A stretch of DNA of 64,000 bases. Origin: Piromyces finnis. Its lineage: Eukaryota > Neocallimastigomycota > Neocallimastigomycetes > Neocallimastigales > Neocallimastigaceae. Shown here one piece after another: positions 1-13,635 of this stretch. Made by a program: the position numbers and the translations under genes. Positions within the stretch are counted from its first letter, which is position 1. The number at the start of each line of letters is the position of its first letter. Where the stretch lies: contig MCFH01000002.1 of assembly GCA_002104945.1 (NCBI GenBank), positions 930,001 through 994,000 of the forward strand, read 5' to 3'. The notes under the pieces were generated by a model. It worked only from the letters and a program-made list of their open reading frames with translations. It was not told where the DNA came from and ran no database searches.

Positions 1-2426
1 AATTATATTGACATTACAATAAAATCTGGTTGAGGATGTATAAAGGACATTTTTTATATTTTTTCTTCTCTATATTTTTATTATATTTCAAAATTTTCAA
101 ACTTTATGTTGATGATGTCTGTAACTTTTCTTTATTATTTATTGATTTTTTTTTTTTTTTTTCTGTTTTTATACTATCTTTTTTTTTTCTTCTTGATTAG
201 ATACTTTTATTTCCAAAGAAAAAATAAATTTATAAAAAAAAAAAAAAAATATCCAATTTATGTTCTCTCTTAATTTGATATATACATTTGTTATATTATA
301 TAGTAATATATATAATATAAATAAATAATATTTTATATAAAATGGTTATTATATCTACTTTGAATATAAAATTATATGTTGTCAAACTTATAACTGATAT
401 AGTAATGAATTGAAAAAAAAAAAAAGAATGTGAGTAAAATGATTAAACCTTTGATATTTAATATACTTTAATGTACATATAATTATATACAATGCTAAAA
501 TAAATATATTTATTTTAATTTTTTTCTTTTTTTTTATTTTGTTTTAATACTATATTTTAAAAATATATATATATATATATATTAGTAATATTTATCATCA
601 AAATATCGTTTCTCTTTTTTTTTATATATACTTTTTCTTACAATTTTCAAAAAAAAAAAAAAAATAATATATATATATGTATGTAAGAAAAAAAAACTAA
701 TTTTATCAAGTTAAAAATAAGTTTTTCATATATAATAAATTATAACATGCATCCATATAGTATATTTTTATTTTTAAAAAATAAATGTAATAATAAATAA
801 TTATTATATTACATTTAAATAAAATAATAGACTTTAATAACGATTAAAGTTGTTTATGAGAAAAAGAAAGATAAAAAGAAATTAAATATAAAGAATTATT
901 AAATAAAGTTTCCTAAAGTATAAATATAAAAATATTTTTTAAAGGTAAATGTAAAAAAAAAATTTTTTTTTAAATATTTTTATTTTTCATATAGATTTAC
1001 CTTAGTTTATAAATAATAAGTAAGAATTTTATTTTTAATAATTTTTTTTTTAAATTCAAATCTATATTTAATTTTAACATTGTGTATTTCTTTTTTTTTT
1101 TTTTTTAATAAACAATATATGTTAAAATGTATATATATAAAATAATGTATATTCCACACAATGATCAAAAATTATAGTTTATAATATAAAAAGGAAATAT
1201 GAATAATTAATCATTATATATATTTATATTTTTAATAAATAAATAAAATCCAGAAGAAAAAATAGTCTTTTTTTTTTTTTTTTAATGTAAAAATCTTATT
1301 TATCCTAAAAATTTTAGCCAAAAAAAAAAATTGTACCCATACCTCATGACACTTTAATAATTTTTAAAAAAAAAAAAAAAAAAATTTTTTTTTGACAGTT
1401 TTTTTTAAATATTTATTTTGTTAAAAAAAAAATGTGGATAGATTTATGAAATATAAATTATTATTTACATTTTTAATATATATATATGAAAAATTAAAAT
1501 ATAAACTTTTAATCGATTTTATATTTTATGGATTTTTTTTTTTTCTCTCCATCATTATTATTATTTTGTCGTTACTTTTATTTTTTTTATCAATTTATTC
1601 AATATTCATATTTTCATTTATATATATACTTTTTTTTTTCTTTTAAAAAAGAATAAAGAAAAAATGAATGGTAGGGATTTGTATAAAATAATCCTATTTT
1701 ATTTAATTTAATCATAAAAATCATTGCTGTCCATTAAATAATCTTTTTTTTTTTTACTGCTTTATTTTTTGTTTTATTTTTATATTTATATTTAGGTTTA
1801 TATTTATTTATTTTTTTTTTTTTTTCTTAATAAAATAAAATTATAATTATTATGATAATAATAATTTAATAATAATAATATTAATAATAATAATAAAATA
1901 AAAAAAAACTGATTTTTCTTGTATAGTAGTAGGAAACGATTTAAAAAAATTTTTAAAAATTTTTGTATTCAATAATAAAAAAAAAAACTTCTTTTTTCTT
2001 TTTAATAATAATATATTTTTGATGGTGGTGGTGGTGTTATTGTTGTTGCTTTTTAAACTTTTAATTAATGTTCTAATAGAAATACTTTATTTTGAAAATA
2101 TATAGTTATAAAAAAAAACTGAAAAAGTATAAAAAAAATTTTTTAAAAAAAAATATTTATATTAATCTAATTTTTCCCTGTAATGATATGAAATAATGAC
2201 CTTAACTATTATATGTGTGTAGTGGATTTTGCTTTTAAACTAAGGAAAGGAGTAAAAGGATGAAGGAAATTTTTGTAAAATTAAAAAAAAAATTTTTTTT
2301 TTGTTGATACATGTGATTGAATATATATGAAATTGTAGAGTTTATCGTAAGGGGGAGAAGGAGGAGGAGGAATATTGATACTATTGGGAATATATAATAT
2401 ATAAAATGAGTTTGTTTGTTTTTTTT
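1..2426. other. AT-rich intergenic DNA
   Basis: No gene is supported. The stretch is almost entirely A/T with many homopolymer runs. The one longer open frame (about 1434-1646, plus) encodes only F/L/I/Y-rich low-complexity sequence, as expected from T-rich DNA. The last 400 bases lie downstream of the O-GlcNAc transferase gene and hold purine-rich patches (GGAGGAGGAGG near 2361) and GGT/GTT triplets near 2025-2050. These may be part of its 3' untranslated region. Confidence 0.7.
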
Positions 2427-5400
2427 TTACCAGCAATCTACAACAGCTTGAACTTCTTCAGGTACCCAAATGGAACGAGATAAGGTTCGTTCTTCGGGTT
2501 TATCTAAAGAAGGATAGATATTATCAATAAGAGATGAAGCTGGAGGTACGGCTTGATTTTCACGTTCACATAATTTCTTATAACCTTTCTCCCAACGTTT
2601 CATCATTTCAGTGACGGCATATTCTAATTGAGCAACCCAACGTGCGGTATGGAAGAGTGGTATTTGATCACGGTTAAGGAAAAGTTTTCTTCTCAAGGCA
2701 ATTAATTTACCTTGTGGTAAAAGAACTTCCAATTGTGGTCCTGCCAATGGATGTTGCGTTATGGATATAACCTTATTTTCAATAAGCTTTAACATGGTAT
2801 AAGAATTGGTATTTTGGGGATTTTGTGTATTGCCAGATGGATTTTGACTATTAGCCATCATATGATTATGGGTTTGAACGGATAGTTGGTTATAAATATT
2901 TTTAATGATATTCATTTGCGCATTGGGTTTAGCAATTTGATTATTAATTAAGGCATTGGTATACTCTTTTGTCCAGGATATGATATTACGTGATTGCCAA
3001 GTCATACTACTTCCAAGTTCTACAGCACGATCTTCATATTCCTTATAACTGCCTACAACCATTTCATGACCAAGAAGTAAAGGATTTTTCTTGGATTGTG
3101 CTTTTTCGGAAAATGGTCCAACCGCTGAGCATGGTACAGTTTGATAATGATACTTCATATCACGTTCATTCCATGTACCAGTGGCATAGGCTACACTTGC
3201 TGCAACACGACTACACATTTTGAATTGATACTTTGGATAGGTAATGATAGGAGTACCACTCCAAAGAATATCAGCTGCAGTTGTATGAGCATTACATTCC
3301 ACCGTATCTAAAAAGATATCAGCAATACGACCACGATAGATATGCATATGCTTTGGAGCAACATCTGTAAAAATGACACGCTCAGCGACTTCCTCTCCAG
3401 CATATTTTTTAGCATGTTCGCGTAAATTACTTTCTCCTGAAGGTGGGAAACGTAAAAGCCAAAGAATACTATTCTTCATACGCTTTAAAATATTTAACCA
3501 CGTTTCAAAGATTTGTGGATCAATCTTGTAAAGTTGATTGAAATTTGCGTATATAATGGTATCTTCCTTGAGATTTGGGAAAAGTTCATGACGCATCTTG
3601 ATACGTTTTAATTGTTCACGACGCCAACGAATCTTTTCATCCAAGGTTAAATAGTCTTCTTCTAGTAAATCCCCACTAATAAGCTCATAATTATTTTCAT
3701 TAGTTACCTCCTTAATACCCATATCCACTATATTAAGATGATTTGTGTCTGTTTCTAATATACTCTCTATTTCAGCATCATTCTCTTCACGAAAACCTTG
3801 ACGGTGATCATTAACAAAGAAAGATTGTGACATGTATACAATGGATTCGGTAAATATTTTGGCGTTTTGAAGAGGATCATTTCGAATATCACGAGCTGAC
3901 TTTGAATCACTACTTAATGGCTCATTAATAACGGTATCTGGCGGGCAGGATACTTCATCACCAACTAAATAATCCATCCATCGATCCGGAAGACGATCAA
4001 ACCAATCTAAATCAGGGTCAGTTTCTTTGGCTTTAGGACCAACACTGCCATCTTTATATTCATTATAATCTGGGGATGGATCATATTCTGTATCAATATT
4101 TCCTGCACCCATGGTGCCAGCAAAACCCATAGTAGCTATTTGAATAGGACATGGTCTAGCAGCAAAAATTTCATTTTTACCACCCTTGGTATAACCATTC
4201 AAATTAACCAAAACATGGATTTGGTCCTTCGTTGCTATTCTTTCCACAATATCTTTAATGGAACTTTTGCTCGTATCTATAAAATAATCAGCTCCTTCTT
4301 CAATTGTTTTACGATATTGAGAATTATCTGATGGAGAAAGGGAATAACAATAAACCTTGAAACGATTACGATCATGCATTCTAAATACGGATTGCATTAA
4401 ATGAGCTAATGGATGGTTGTTAAAATCGGAGGAAAGATAGCCAATACGAATATGAGGTGCTGGTAAAGGTGGAATTGGATATGGATATGGATAATGGCCA
4501 TTACTATTAACGGTGGCACTTGCTGTCGACGTAATGGTAGTGGAAAGAACATTGGGACGATGGGAATAGGTATCTAAAATACTTCTTGGGAAACCTGGGA
4601 ACCAATCACTTGCAATGACATTCCAAAGTACACGATCCGCATTACGATGACTAATTTCACGAACCTGTTGCGCCGTCAATGAAGAATAGGTAAATGTATG
4701 GAAAGGAAGTACAGTGGGAACACCCTTAGGCACTTGGTCCTTACTTTCTTTTAATTGTTTATCCACAATAGCTGAAATATTCTTAAGATTTTTCTCACGA
4801 TCATGCCAATCACATACAAAGAGAAGACTATTGACATAATTACAAAAAGCTTCAATAAAATCTGGTTTAACGTTCAAAGCACGGCGATAAAGTCCAATAG
4901 CTTCTTCAACCTTACCCATGTCCTTATAGACATTAGCTAAGTTGGCCAAAGCAATAAAGAAATCGGGTTGAATTTGAATAGCTTTTTCATAGCACTTAAT
5001 ACCATCTGTAACCATACCAAGGTCCTTTAAGGCTGAACCTAAATTGGTAAAAAGATGGACATGATTTGGATCCAAAGAAAGACCCAATTTATACCATTCT
5101 ACCGATTCATCTAAACGCTGAGAAGACAATAAAATACCTAAATTATTACAGGTGTTTGCTGTTGGATACATTTGTAAGGATAAATAGTAAAATGCTACAG
5201 CAACTGAAGGGAGATGAACATCTTGATAAATCTTGGCCAATGTTTGAAGAATGGAGGATGAAGAGTGGTTATATTGTGAAGCTTCAGGTTTACGTGTATG
5301 ATAGTCAAACTTTCTAAGTACTTCTTTAGGATCAATGGTAGGTGCAGGGAGAGTGCCACTTTTAGAACTATTAAAAAGTTGAATTAAATCAACACCAATA

Positions 5401-7496
5401 GTAATTAAACCTTTAAAGTATTCCAACTTTGCACTTTCATATTGATTCAAGGCATAATACAAATTACCTTTTGCGAAATAAAGGTCACAACGTTTTTCAC
5501 TGGTAAATGAATTATTCTCGCGGTGGCGACGATGATGATGATGTGAAGAATTTGTGGAATTAGTTGAGGTATTATCTTGTTCTTGTCTTATAGCATTATT
5601 TTCTTGTTCTCTTACTAACTTTTGGTACTTTATTATTTCTTTTCTATTTTCTTCTATTCTAACAAGCAAAGAGACCAAGAGAATATCATTATCCATACGA
5701 TTATTACCTACAGTGAGTAAAGAAACAACATTTGGATCTTGAATAAGTTGATCTATCATATTTGGAACTAATTCATTAATAAAGCCATGTGATTGATTTT
5801 GATCCATTCTAAGGAAGTCCATTCGAGCAGCTTCTGGATAGTCACTTTCCATTAAAGTTTCTATTTTTTGATAAACCTGAATTGCCTCCTTCCAACGACC
5901 CTGTGTACTTACTAAAATCGCCAAATTAATACTTGCGTCCCAATATTTTGGACGTAATTTAATTGCAGTGCAATAGCATTCTTCAGCTTTTTTTAGATAG
6001 ACTGCACTATTTATTTGATCCTCGGGTTTTCCATTCACATTATTATGATCATTGACTTTATTTTTTTGATATTCTTGAGCCATAGCTTTATAGGTAGTAC
6101 CAAGATTTGAATATGCTTCAGAAAAACGATCATCAATTTCAAGAATTTTTTGATTATAAATTATAGATGCCTCATATATGTTCAATGAATAATAGGTACA
6201 ACCCAACAATAACAATGTAGGTAAATGATTAGGATTACTTTTTTCAAGTTCTATTAAAATAGCAAGTGCTCCCTTATAATCCTGTGAATTGTATTTTTGA
6301 TGTGCATTTTGAAGATAAAAATCAAAATTTTCTTTGCTTATTATTTGTGAATGTGGCTGGGAGGCTGCTGACGGATTTGATAATGCATTAGCATTTCCAA
6401 TAATTGCTTGAAGATGATAATTATTATAATTATTAGAATGACCATAGACTTGTTGTAACTGTTGCTGCTGTTGAAGATGTTGTTGTAGTTGTTGTTGTTG
6501 TTGTTGTTGATGATGATTAACATTTGATTGTGAATTTTTATGTAAAGATAAAGATTGCTGTAGTTGGTAATTTTGAATTTGTTGTTGAAATTGTTGTTGC
6601 TGTAGTGATGAAATTAGATTTGGATGAATATTTGAAGGTTGCTGTTGTTGAGGTAATGGTATTGTCATATTTTGTGACAAAAAATGGTGACTTGGGAAAT
6701 TATTGGTATCATTTGAACCACCAACAACGCCTACATTTGTGTTTTCATTTCCAACCTGGCTTACTAAATTTAATATATCAGGAGTAATAAGTATTTTATT
6801 ACTATTATTATTTGCATAGTCAAAATTATTACTAGGATTTGAATAATAAGTTTGCATTGTTGGTATTTGTTGAATAATTGCTTGTGGTAAAGTTGCTTGT
6901 GGTAAATTATGTTTATAAGCCATATATTTTATATTATTTGAATATTCCATATTTTGTATATATGAAGCATTATTATGGGAATTTAAGGAATTATGAATTT
7001 GATAATTATAAGCTTGTTGTGGAATACGATGGCCATTATTAGCGAGTTGGTTTGCTTCAATATATATGGGATTATGTTGAGATGGTTGTTGTTGTTGAGG
7101 TTGAGGTTGATTTAGTGAACCATTAGCAAGGGATACTATTTTTTGGTTTTTTGCTTGTTGCTGCAAAAGGGTATTACGCGCCGCTATCAATTGCTGCTGC
7201 TGCTGTATAAGAGAGGGATCAATATTTATAGGATATGGATTGTTAGGGATTTGTATATTTTGTTGGGGTATGAATTGTATATTATTCCCATTTAGTATGG
7301 TTGCTTGATGTGAAGGATATCTATTAGACATATTGAATTTGTTATTATTTTTCTCGGTATTACTTTCTACAATGTCAATGATTGTATTTGTAGATTTATT
7401 TAATATTAAATCACTATTCAATATATGAGTTTGTGCTTGATTCCATAAATGATCATGAACAGTTAACTGTGGTAATTTCCTTGAGAAAGATGACAT
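2427..7496 (-). CDS. OGT: O-GlcNAc transferase (TPR + GT41 catalytic domain)
   Basis: Intronless gene of 1689 aa. The family moves GlcNAc from UDP-GlcNAc to Ser/Thr of nuclear and cytosolic proteins. Residues 1-380 are Gln/Asn-rich and disordered, with several poly-Q runs. TPR helices lie at about 400-470 and 765-900. The catalytic N-lobe (about 1010) has GYLSSDFNNHP, aligning with the human catalytic His region, and LVNLNGYTKGG. The C-lobe (about 1315) has NFNQLYKIDP with the UDP-binding Lys, and CNAHTTAADILW (about 1400). An acidic insert of about 40 residues lies between GFAGTMGAG and MDYLVGDE. The start is the ATG at 7496; a TTG two codons upstream is in frame but unlikely. The next gene is over 5 kb away. 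OGT is absent from most Dikarya but known in early-diverging fungi and animals (family knowledge). The plant SPINDLY enzyme, an O-fucosyltransferase, is related, so donor-sugar choice is inferred from closeness to animal OGT. Confidence 0.93.
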   Translation of the reverse strand: MSSFSRKLPQLTVHDHLWNQAQTHILNSDLILNKSTNTIIDIVESNTEKNNNKFNMSNRYPSHQATILNGNNIQFIPQQNIQIPNNPYPINIDPSLIQQQQQLIAARNTLLQQQAKNQKIVSLANGSLNQPQPQQQQPSQHNPIYIEANQLANNGHRIPQQAYNYQIHNSLNSHNNASYIQNMEYSNNIKYMAYKHNLPQATLPQAIIQQIPTMQTYYSNPSNNFDYANNNSNKILITPDILNLVSQVGNENTNVGVVGGSNDTNNFPSHHFLSQNMTIPLPQQQQPSNIHPNLISSLQQQQFQQQIQNYQLQQSLSLHKNSQSNVNHHQQQQQQQLQQHLQQQQQLQQVYGHSNNYNNYHLQAIIGNANALSNPSAASQPHSQIISKENFDFYLQNAHQKYNSQDYKGALAILIELEKSNPNHLPTLLLLGCTYYSLNIYEASIIYNQKILEIDDRFSEAYSNLGTTYKAMAQEYQKNKVNDHNNVNGKPEDQINSAVYLKKAEECYCTAIKLRPKYWDASINLAILVSTQGRWKEAIQVYQKIETLMESDYPEAARMDFLRMDQNQSHGFINELVPNMIDQLIQDPNVVSLLTVGNNRMDNDILLVSLLVRIEENRKEIIKYQKLVREQENNAIRQEQDNTSTNSTNSSHHHHRRHRENNSFTSEKRCDLYFAKGNLYYALNQYESAKLEYFKGLITIGVDLIQLFNSSKSGTLPAPTIDPKEVLRKFDYHTRKPEASQYNHSSSSILQTLAKIYQDVHLPSVAVAFYYLSLQMYPTANTCNNLGILLSSQRLDESVEWYKLGLSLDPNHVHLFTNLGSALKDLGMVTDGIKCYEKAIQIQPDFFIALANLANVYKDMGKVEEAIGLYRRALNVKPDFIEAFCNYVNSLLFVCDWHDREKNLKNISAIVDKQLKESKDQVPKGVPTVLPFHTFTYSSLTAQQVREISHRNADRVLWNVIASDWFPGFPRSILDTYSHRPNVLSTTITSTASATVNSNGHYPYPYPIPPLPAPHIRIGYLSSDFNNHPLAHLMQSVFRMHDRNRFKVYCYSLSPSDNSQYRKTIEEGADYFIDTSKSSIKDIVERIATKDQIHVLVNLNGYTKGGKNEIFAARPCPIQIATMGFAGTMGAGNIDTEYDPSPDYNEYKDGSVGPKAKETDPDLDWFDRLPDRWMDYLVGDEVSCPPDTVINEPLSSDSKSARDIRNDPLQNAKIFTESIVYMSQSFFVNDHRQGFREENDAEIESILETDTNHLNIVDMGIKEVTNENNYELISGDLLEEDYLTLDEKIRWRREQLKRIKMRHELFPNLKEDTIIYANFNQLYKIDPQIFETWLNILKRMKNSILWLLRFPPSGESNLREHAKKYAGEEVAERVIFTDVAPKHMHIYRGRIADIFLDTVECNAHTTAADILWSGTPIITYPKYQFKMCSRVAASVAYATGTWNERDMKYHYQTVPCSAVGPFSEKAQSKKNPLLLGHEMVVGSYKEYEDRAVELGSSMTWQSRNIISWTKEYTNALINNQIAKPNAQMNIIKNIYNQLSVQTHNHMMANSQNPSGNTQNPQNTNSYTMLKLIENKVISITQHPLAGPQLEVLLPQGKLIALRRKLFLNRDQIPLFHTARWVAQLEYAVTEMMKRWEKGYKKLCERENQAVPPASSLIDNIYPSLDKPEERTLSRSIWVPEEVQAVVDCW

Positions 7497-8924
7497 TTTC
7501 AATGTATAATTAAAATGAATTATGAATTGTTTATTATATTTAATAGGCGTGGATAAATACAGATTATTTGTTTTATATCATTTATTTTAAAATAGGAGTA
7601 GTAATAAAGTTATTATTTGTTTTTTAATATGATATCATTTATTTTTTAAAATAGGTTAGCATAAAAAAAAAATTCATTTATAATAATTTTTTTTCTGTTT
7701 TAAAAATACGTTTTTCAAAAAATAAAAATTTATAGTAAATATGTATTTTGTTTTATTAATTAACAATATGTTTTAAGCTGAATATCACTTTCTTCTATTA
7801 AAATAATATTAAATGTTCAAAAGAGAATAAAGATAGTATTTTTATTTTTATTGGTTTTTAAAACTCTATAGATAATGAATTCTTATAATATTATTTAATA
7901 TTATTATTTATATATTTTAATAAAATAACTACATATCATTGTCGTTATCATTTTCTAATAGCATTGCATATACTAATATTCCAATATTAATTCTTTATGT
8001 CATATTGAAAAATACATATTTTCATTAAAAATTTATAAACTATTTTATATTAATATTTTATTATTTTTTTCAGTCAAATAATTAAATAAGTCAACATAAA
8101 AATAATTATATATTAAATAAAAAAAATAAATATATAGGTTATATTGATTATTTTTATTATATACATTTATTGAATTTATCTTTTTTTTCGAATAAATATT
8201 TTATTTTCTTTATAATAGTAACCTTTTTAATTAATTTCTTACCTTTTTTAATAATTATTAATGTTGATATATTATATTTTATTATATGAAATAATATATT
8301 GCCTTTTATTCCTGCTATTATTAATAATGAAAAAAAAAAAAGAAGAAGAAGAAAATATTAACAAAAATTTATTTTTAAAAATTTAAAGTTGATATTTAAT
8401 AAAATTTATGAGCAATGTCCAATTCATTCTTTTATCCAATATTTAATTGTTGTATTATGTTTTTTTTTAATATTTCTAATAAATATTATATAAAAATTGT
8501 TATGTTTAATTTTGAATTTGATACTTTAATGACCACTTCAAATTGAACTATAAAATAATAATTATTCAATATATTTCCAATAATAATTTAAAATCATTTC
8601 TTATTATTGTTAAATGAGGTAGTGCTAAATATATTACATTGTTTTTTCTATTACTATCAAATGCAGGTAAACAAAAATAAAAAGAAAAAATCGAAACTCA
8701 ATTCCTCTATCCTTTTTTTTTAATTTATTCATCACTATTTGTTATATATCCAATATAGAATCGATTGTCTTTGCAATATTTAATTAGAACTTGGAACTTG
8801 CATCATTTTTTAAATGAATACTAGTATAAAAAAAACAATATATATTAATAGTATATTACTTTTTTAAAAAAAATATTATCTTTTGCTTGTTTTTTAAGTA
8901 GAATGATATTCTTTTTATTATTAC
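7497..8924. other. AT-rich 5' flank of OGT
   Basis: No gene seen. A/T-rich DNA upstream of the OGT start, presumably containing its promoter. No recognisable motif stands out from the background. Confidence 0.6.
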
Positions 8925-10516
<1,592 letters not shown>

Positions 10517-10520
10517 GTAT

Positions 10521-10555
<35 letters not shown>

Positions 10556-10556
10556 C

Positions 10557-10631
<75 letters not shown>

Positions 10632-10634
10632 TTT
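10517..10634. repeat. (TTTA)n microsatellite, about 29 units
   Basis: About 118 bases of TTTA repeat with a single T-to-C interruption near 10556. The plus-strand open frame across it (repeating L-F-I-Y) is an artefact of the repeat. Confidence 0.93.
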
Positions 10635-12801
10635 TTTGTATATTTTGTATATTTATATTTAATATATGACATAAAATTTGAAACTTGCAAAATACATTAT
10701 ATTTTATTATATTTCATTATATATGTTATGTATAAATAAAAAACTCTAATTTTTATTTTTTTCTATTCCTATATATTAATAATATATTGTTACTATAAAT
10801 GAAACGGATACTGTATCAATTCGAATTATATTATTGAAATAATGTATATTATAATATATAAAGAGATAATATAATATTTTATATATCTAATATATTTAGA
10901 ATATTATTCATAATATATTTAAAGTATATAGGCAAAAAAATGAAAGATCAAAAATTTGGTAAAGCTTGCCTGAGAATTTTGAATGTTTAGTATAAACAAG
11001 GTTCTTAATAAAAAAGGAAAAAAAAAAAAAAAGAGACCTACCAAAAGCTCACCAGAATAAAATACTAAAAAAAAAAAAATGATAGAGTAGAGTAAATGAA
11101 AAAAGAAACATTTTTATAATTGATTCTGATTATAAATGAACTAGTTTTACTAATATTAATAATAAAATGGAAATGTTAATGCAATTCAAAAACCTGTTTC
11201 AAAATTTATTATTTAATAAAATAAAAGCAGTGGAATGGGGGAAAAAATAAACATTTTTTACTTATTTGATAAAGTGAAGACTTTATAAAAACATAAAAGA
11301 ATATTTTTATATGGATTAATAATAATATAATTTGTATAAGAAATTATTTAATGAATAAAAATATAATAGAGATGCTTTTAATATATAAAAAAAAAAAAAA
11401 AAATAATAATAATAATAATAATTATTGTATTTAAAGTAGTATTAACCTTTAGGGGAAAAAAAAAAGAGTTTCAATATAAATCATTCAATTATTTTTTGAA
11501 TAATTTTTTTATTTCAATTATTGATTTCTCTCTCACCAAATATACTTGCTTGCTATGAATAATAATAATAACAAAATTATACCGATTCTAGTCTAAATAT
11601 TAAAAAAAAAAAAAAAAAAAAAGATAAATAGGGATGTCTAAAGAGATAACAATATTTACTTTTATCAAAATATTCCCAAACTATGGTAAGGAATGTTTTT
11701 TATTTTCAGGTTTGTTTTTTAATCACTTTGTGAAACCTTAATGTTTTAGATGAACAAATTTTTTTTTTTTGGTTGCACATTAAATAATATTAATGTACAT
11801 AATTAGTTTAATGTAATTCCGACATATTACAAAAATAAAAGAAACCTTTGACAAGAAAACACAATAATTATATATGTATAAGTTGTCAAGAAATAATAAC
11901 TAGAAAAAAATAAAAAAAAAAGCAAAATAGGTATTACTAAATAATAAATATACAATATAAATAAAGAAAAAAAAGTAAAAAAAATCACACATTGTATTTT
12001 GTTTATATATATATATATATATATTTTGTTTTTTGGTTTATTCTTTTTTAAAAATATAAATATTTTTTATGTTACAAAATGGAATAATCTATTAATTATG
12101 AAAAAAAAAAAAAATCTATTATTACTACGAATATTAACATAATAATAATATTATTATAAATGATCATTTTGTAATATTTTTTCTTTTTGTTAATATATGA
12201 TAATTGTTTTGATAAAAAAAAAAAAAAAGGTTTTTTTTTTTTTTAATAAGTATAAGATTGTGTTTTAATATTATTTTTTTTTTACTATCATTTGTTTTTA
12301 CGATAAAAATGAAAATATACGGGTTTAAATAGTTTTGGGGATAATTAGGTGTTATTTAGTTGTTGTTTTTTTTTTTTTCATTATAAATTGAGGATGAAAT
12401 TTCAATAAGAATAATGAAAAAAAAAAAAATTGTTCAAAAAGGTATAAACGAAATAAATGGAAATCCATTTCTTTTCGTGAGTATAAATAATTAATTAAAT
12501 AATAATAAAAAAAAAGAGCACATACAGAATTAAATATGATATAAAATTTAGTGTAAATACCCTTTTCATAGAAATATATATTTTTTTTTAATTACTGAAT
12601 ATTATTTACTAAAGAGTTTTAATTATTGTTATTATTTTACCGATTTTAAAAAAAAATTTATTTTTAATATTTTGGCTATAATGCAATTATGATATTTGTG
12701 TGTGTGTGTGTGTGTGTGTGTGTTGGTTTTATAATAAGCGAGTTCAAAAATAAAGAGTATGAAAAAAGGAATGAAAAAGAGGGAGGATGAGTCCTTTAGG
12801 A
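10635..12801. other. AT-rich intergenic DNA with TG repeat
   Basis: No gene is supported on either strand. It holds many A or T runs of 10-20 bases. A (TG)n microsatellite of about 13 units lies at 12697-12722, 80 bases beyond the stop codon of the neighbouring protease gene. Confidence 0.65.
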
Positions 12802-13635
12802 TCAATAGGTTATATCAAATAATAGTATTATCGTACTATAGATGATATTTGATAATATAGATGAAGCAAGAAATCCATCAAAGTCATAGGTATAAGTTAA
12901 GATAACACCAATGATAAAATAAATAGGGAAATAGCTACTTTCCTCATAAAGTTCACGAAAACTAAAACTGAAATGCGCCATGGCATATACAAAACAAGAA
13001 ACAAGATAACCTATTAATTTGGAGAATCTCTTAAAATATCCATAGAGAATTTTTCTGAAAACTATTTCTTCGGCTATGGGTGAAATTAGTATAATATAAA
13101 AATAAGAAAAAACCTTATAGTTTTCTTTCCAACCCTGAATACCTTCCTCATTTGAACTATTCCTTGAATATTTTCGTAATATTAAACCATTAATAATGGT
13201 TGCAGAAAGGATTAACAATGCAGAGATTACTGCAATGACATATACTCTTGTAAGGAAAAACTGATTGAAAAAACTTTCACTTCCCTTTTTTTTAGGTTTT
13301 ATATACTTTATTGGTTGGTCTGGTTGAATAGTACTAGCAGGTATATCAATCATAGAATCATGTCTTGAATATTTTTTTATTTCTTCTTCTTCATTATTGG
13401 AATATTGGATTTCATAATCCAATTCATCAATGCCTTTGGATTCGATTAACTCTAAAGGATTAAAATTTTCTCTTTTCTCATTTTCTTCTTTATTATTATT
13501 ATTGGGAATTTTAATAGTAATTTTATTATTGTTATTATTCACTTTATCATTACTATTATTATCAACATTTTCTAGTGAATTATGTTCCTGTAGAGAAGGA
13601 ATTTCAATTTTACTGTCATTATCCATTAAAGCCAT
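12802..13635 (-). CDS. CPBP (CAAX/Abi-type) intramembrane metalloprotease, copy A
   Basis: Single-exon gene, 277 aa. The first 120 residues are Asn/Glu-rich and probably cytosolic. Hydrophobic segments follow from about residue 130. The CPBP motifs are present: EEIVFR (about residue 188, the EExxxR motif with the catalytic Glu pair) and AHFSF (about 220, the HxxxF motif). A last helix runs through DFDGFLASSILSNII. The family includes Rce1 CAAX endoproteases and the bacterial Abi/CPBP proteases; the substrate here is unknown. It shares with copy B (20936-21694) the block IDIP, a Lys-rich linker, F-x-QF and VY before the first membrane segment, so the two are paralogues. Both motifs are intact, so an active enzyme is expected. 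Two decayed relatives lie nearby on the same strand. Confidence 0.88.
   Translation of the reverse strand: MALMDNDSKIEIPSLQEHNSLENVDNNSNDKVNNNNNKITIKIPNNNNKEENEKRENFNPLELIESKGIDELDYEIQYSNNEEEEIKKYSRHDSMIDIPASTIQPDQPIKYIKPKKKGSESFFNQFFLTRVYVIAVISALLILSATIINGLILRKYSRNSSNEEGIQGWKENYKVFSYFYIILISPIAEEIVFRKILYGYFKRFSKLIGYLVSCFVYAMAHFSFSFRELYEESSYFPIYFIIGVILTYTYDFDGFLASSILSNIIYSTIILLFDITY

Noticed and set aside
1434..1646. 70-codon frame rich in F, I and L
   Set aside because: Composition is what T-rich DNA gives by chance; no domain, splice context or start context supports it.
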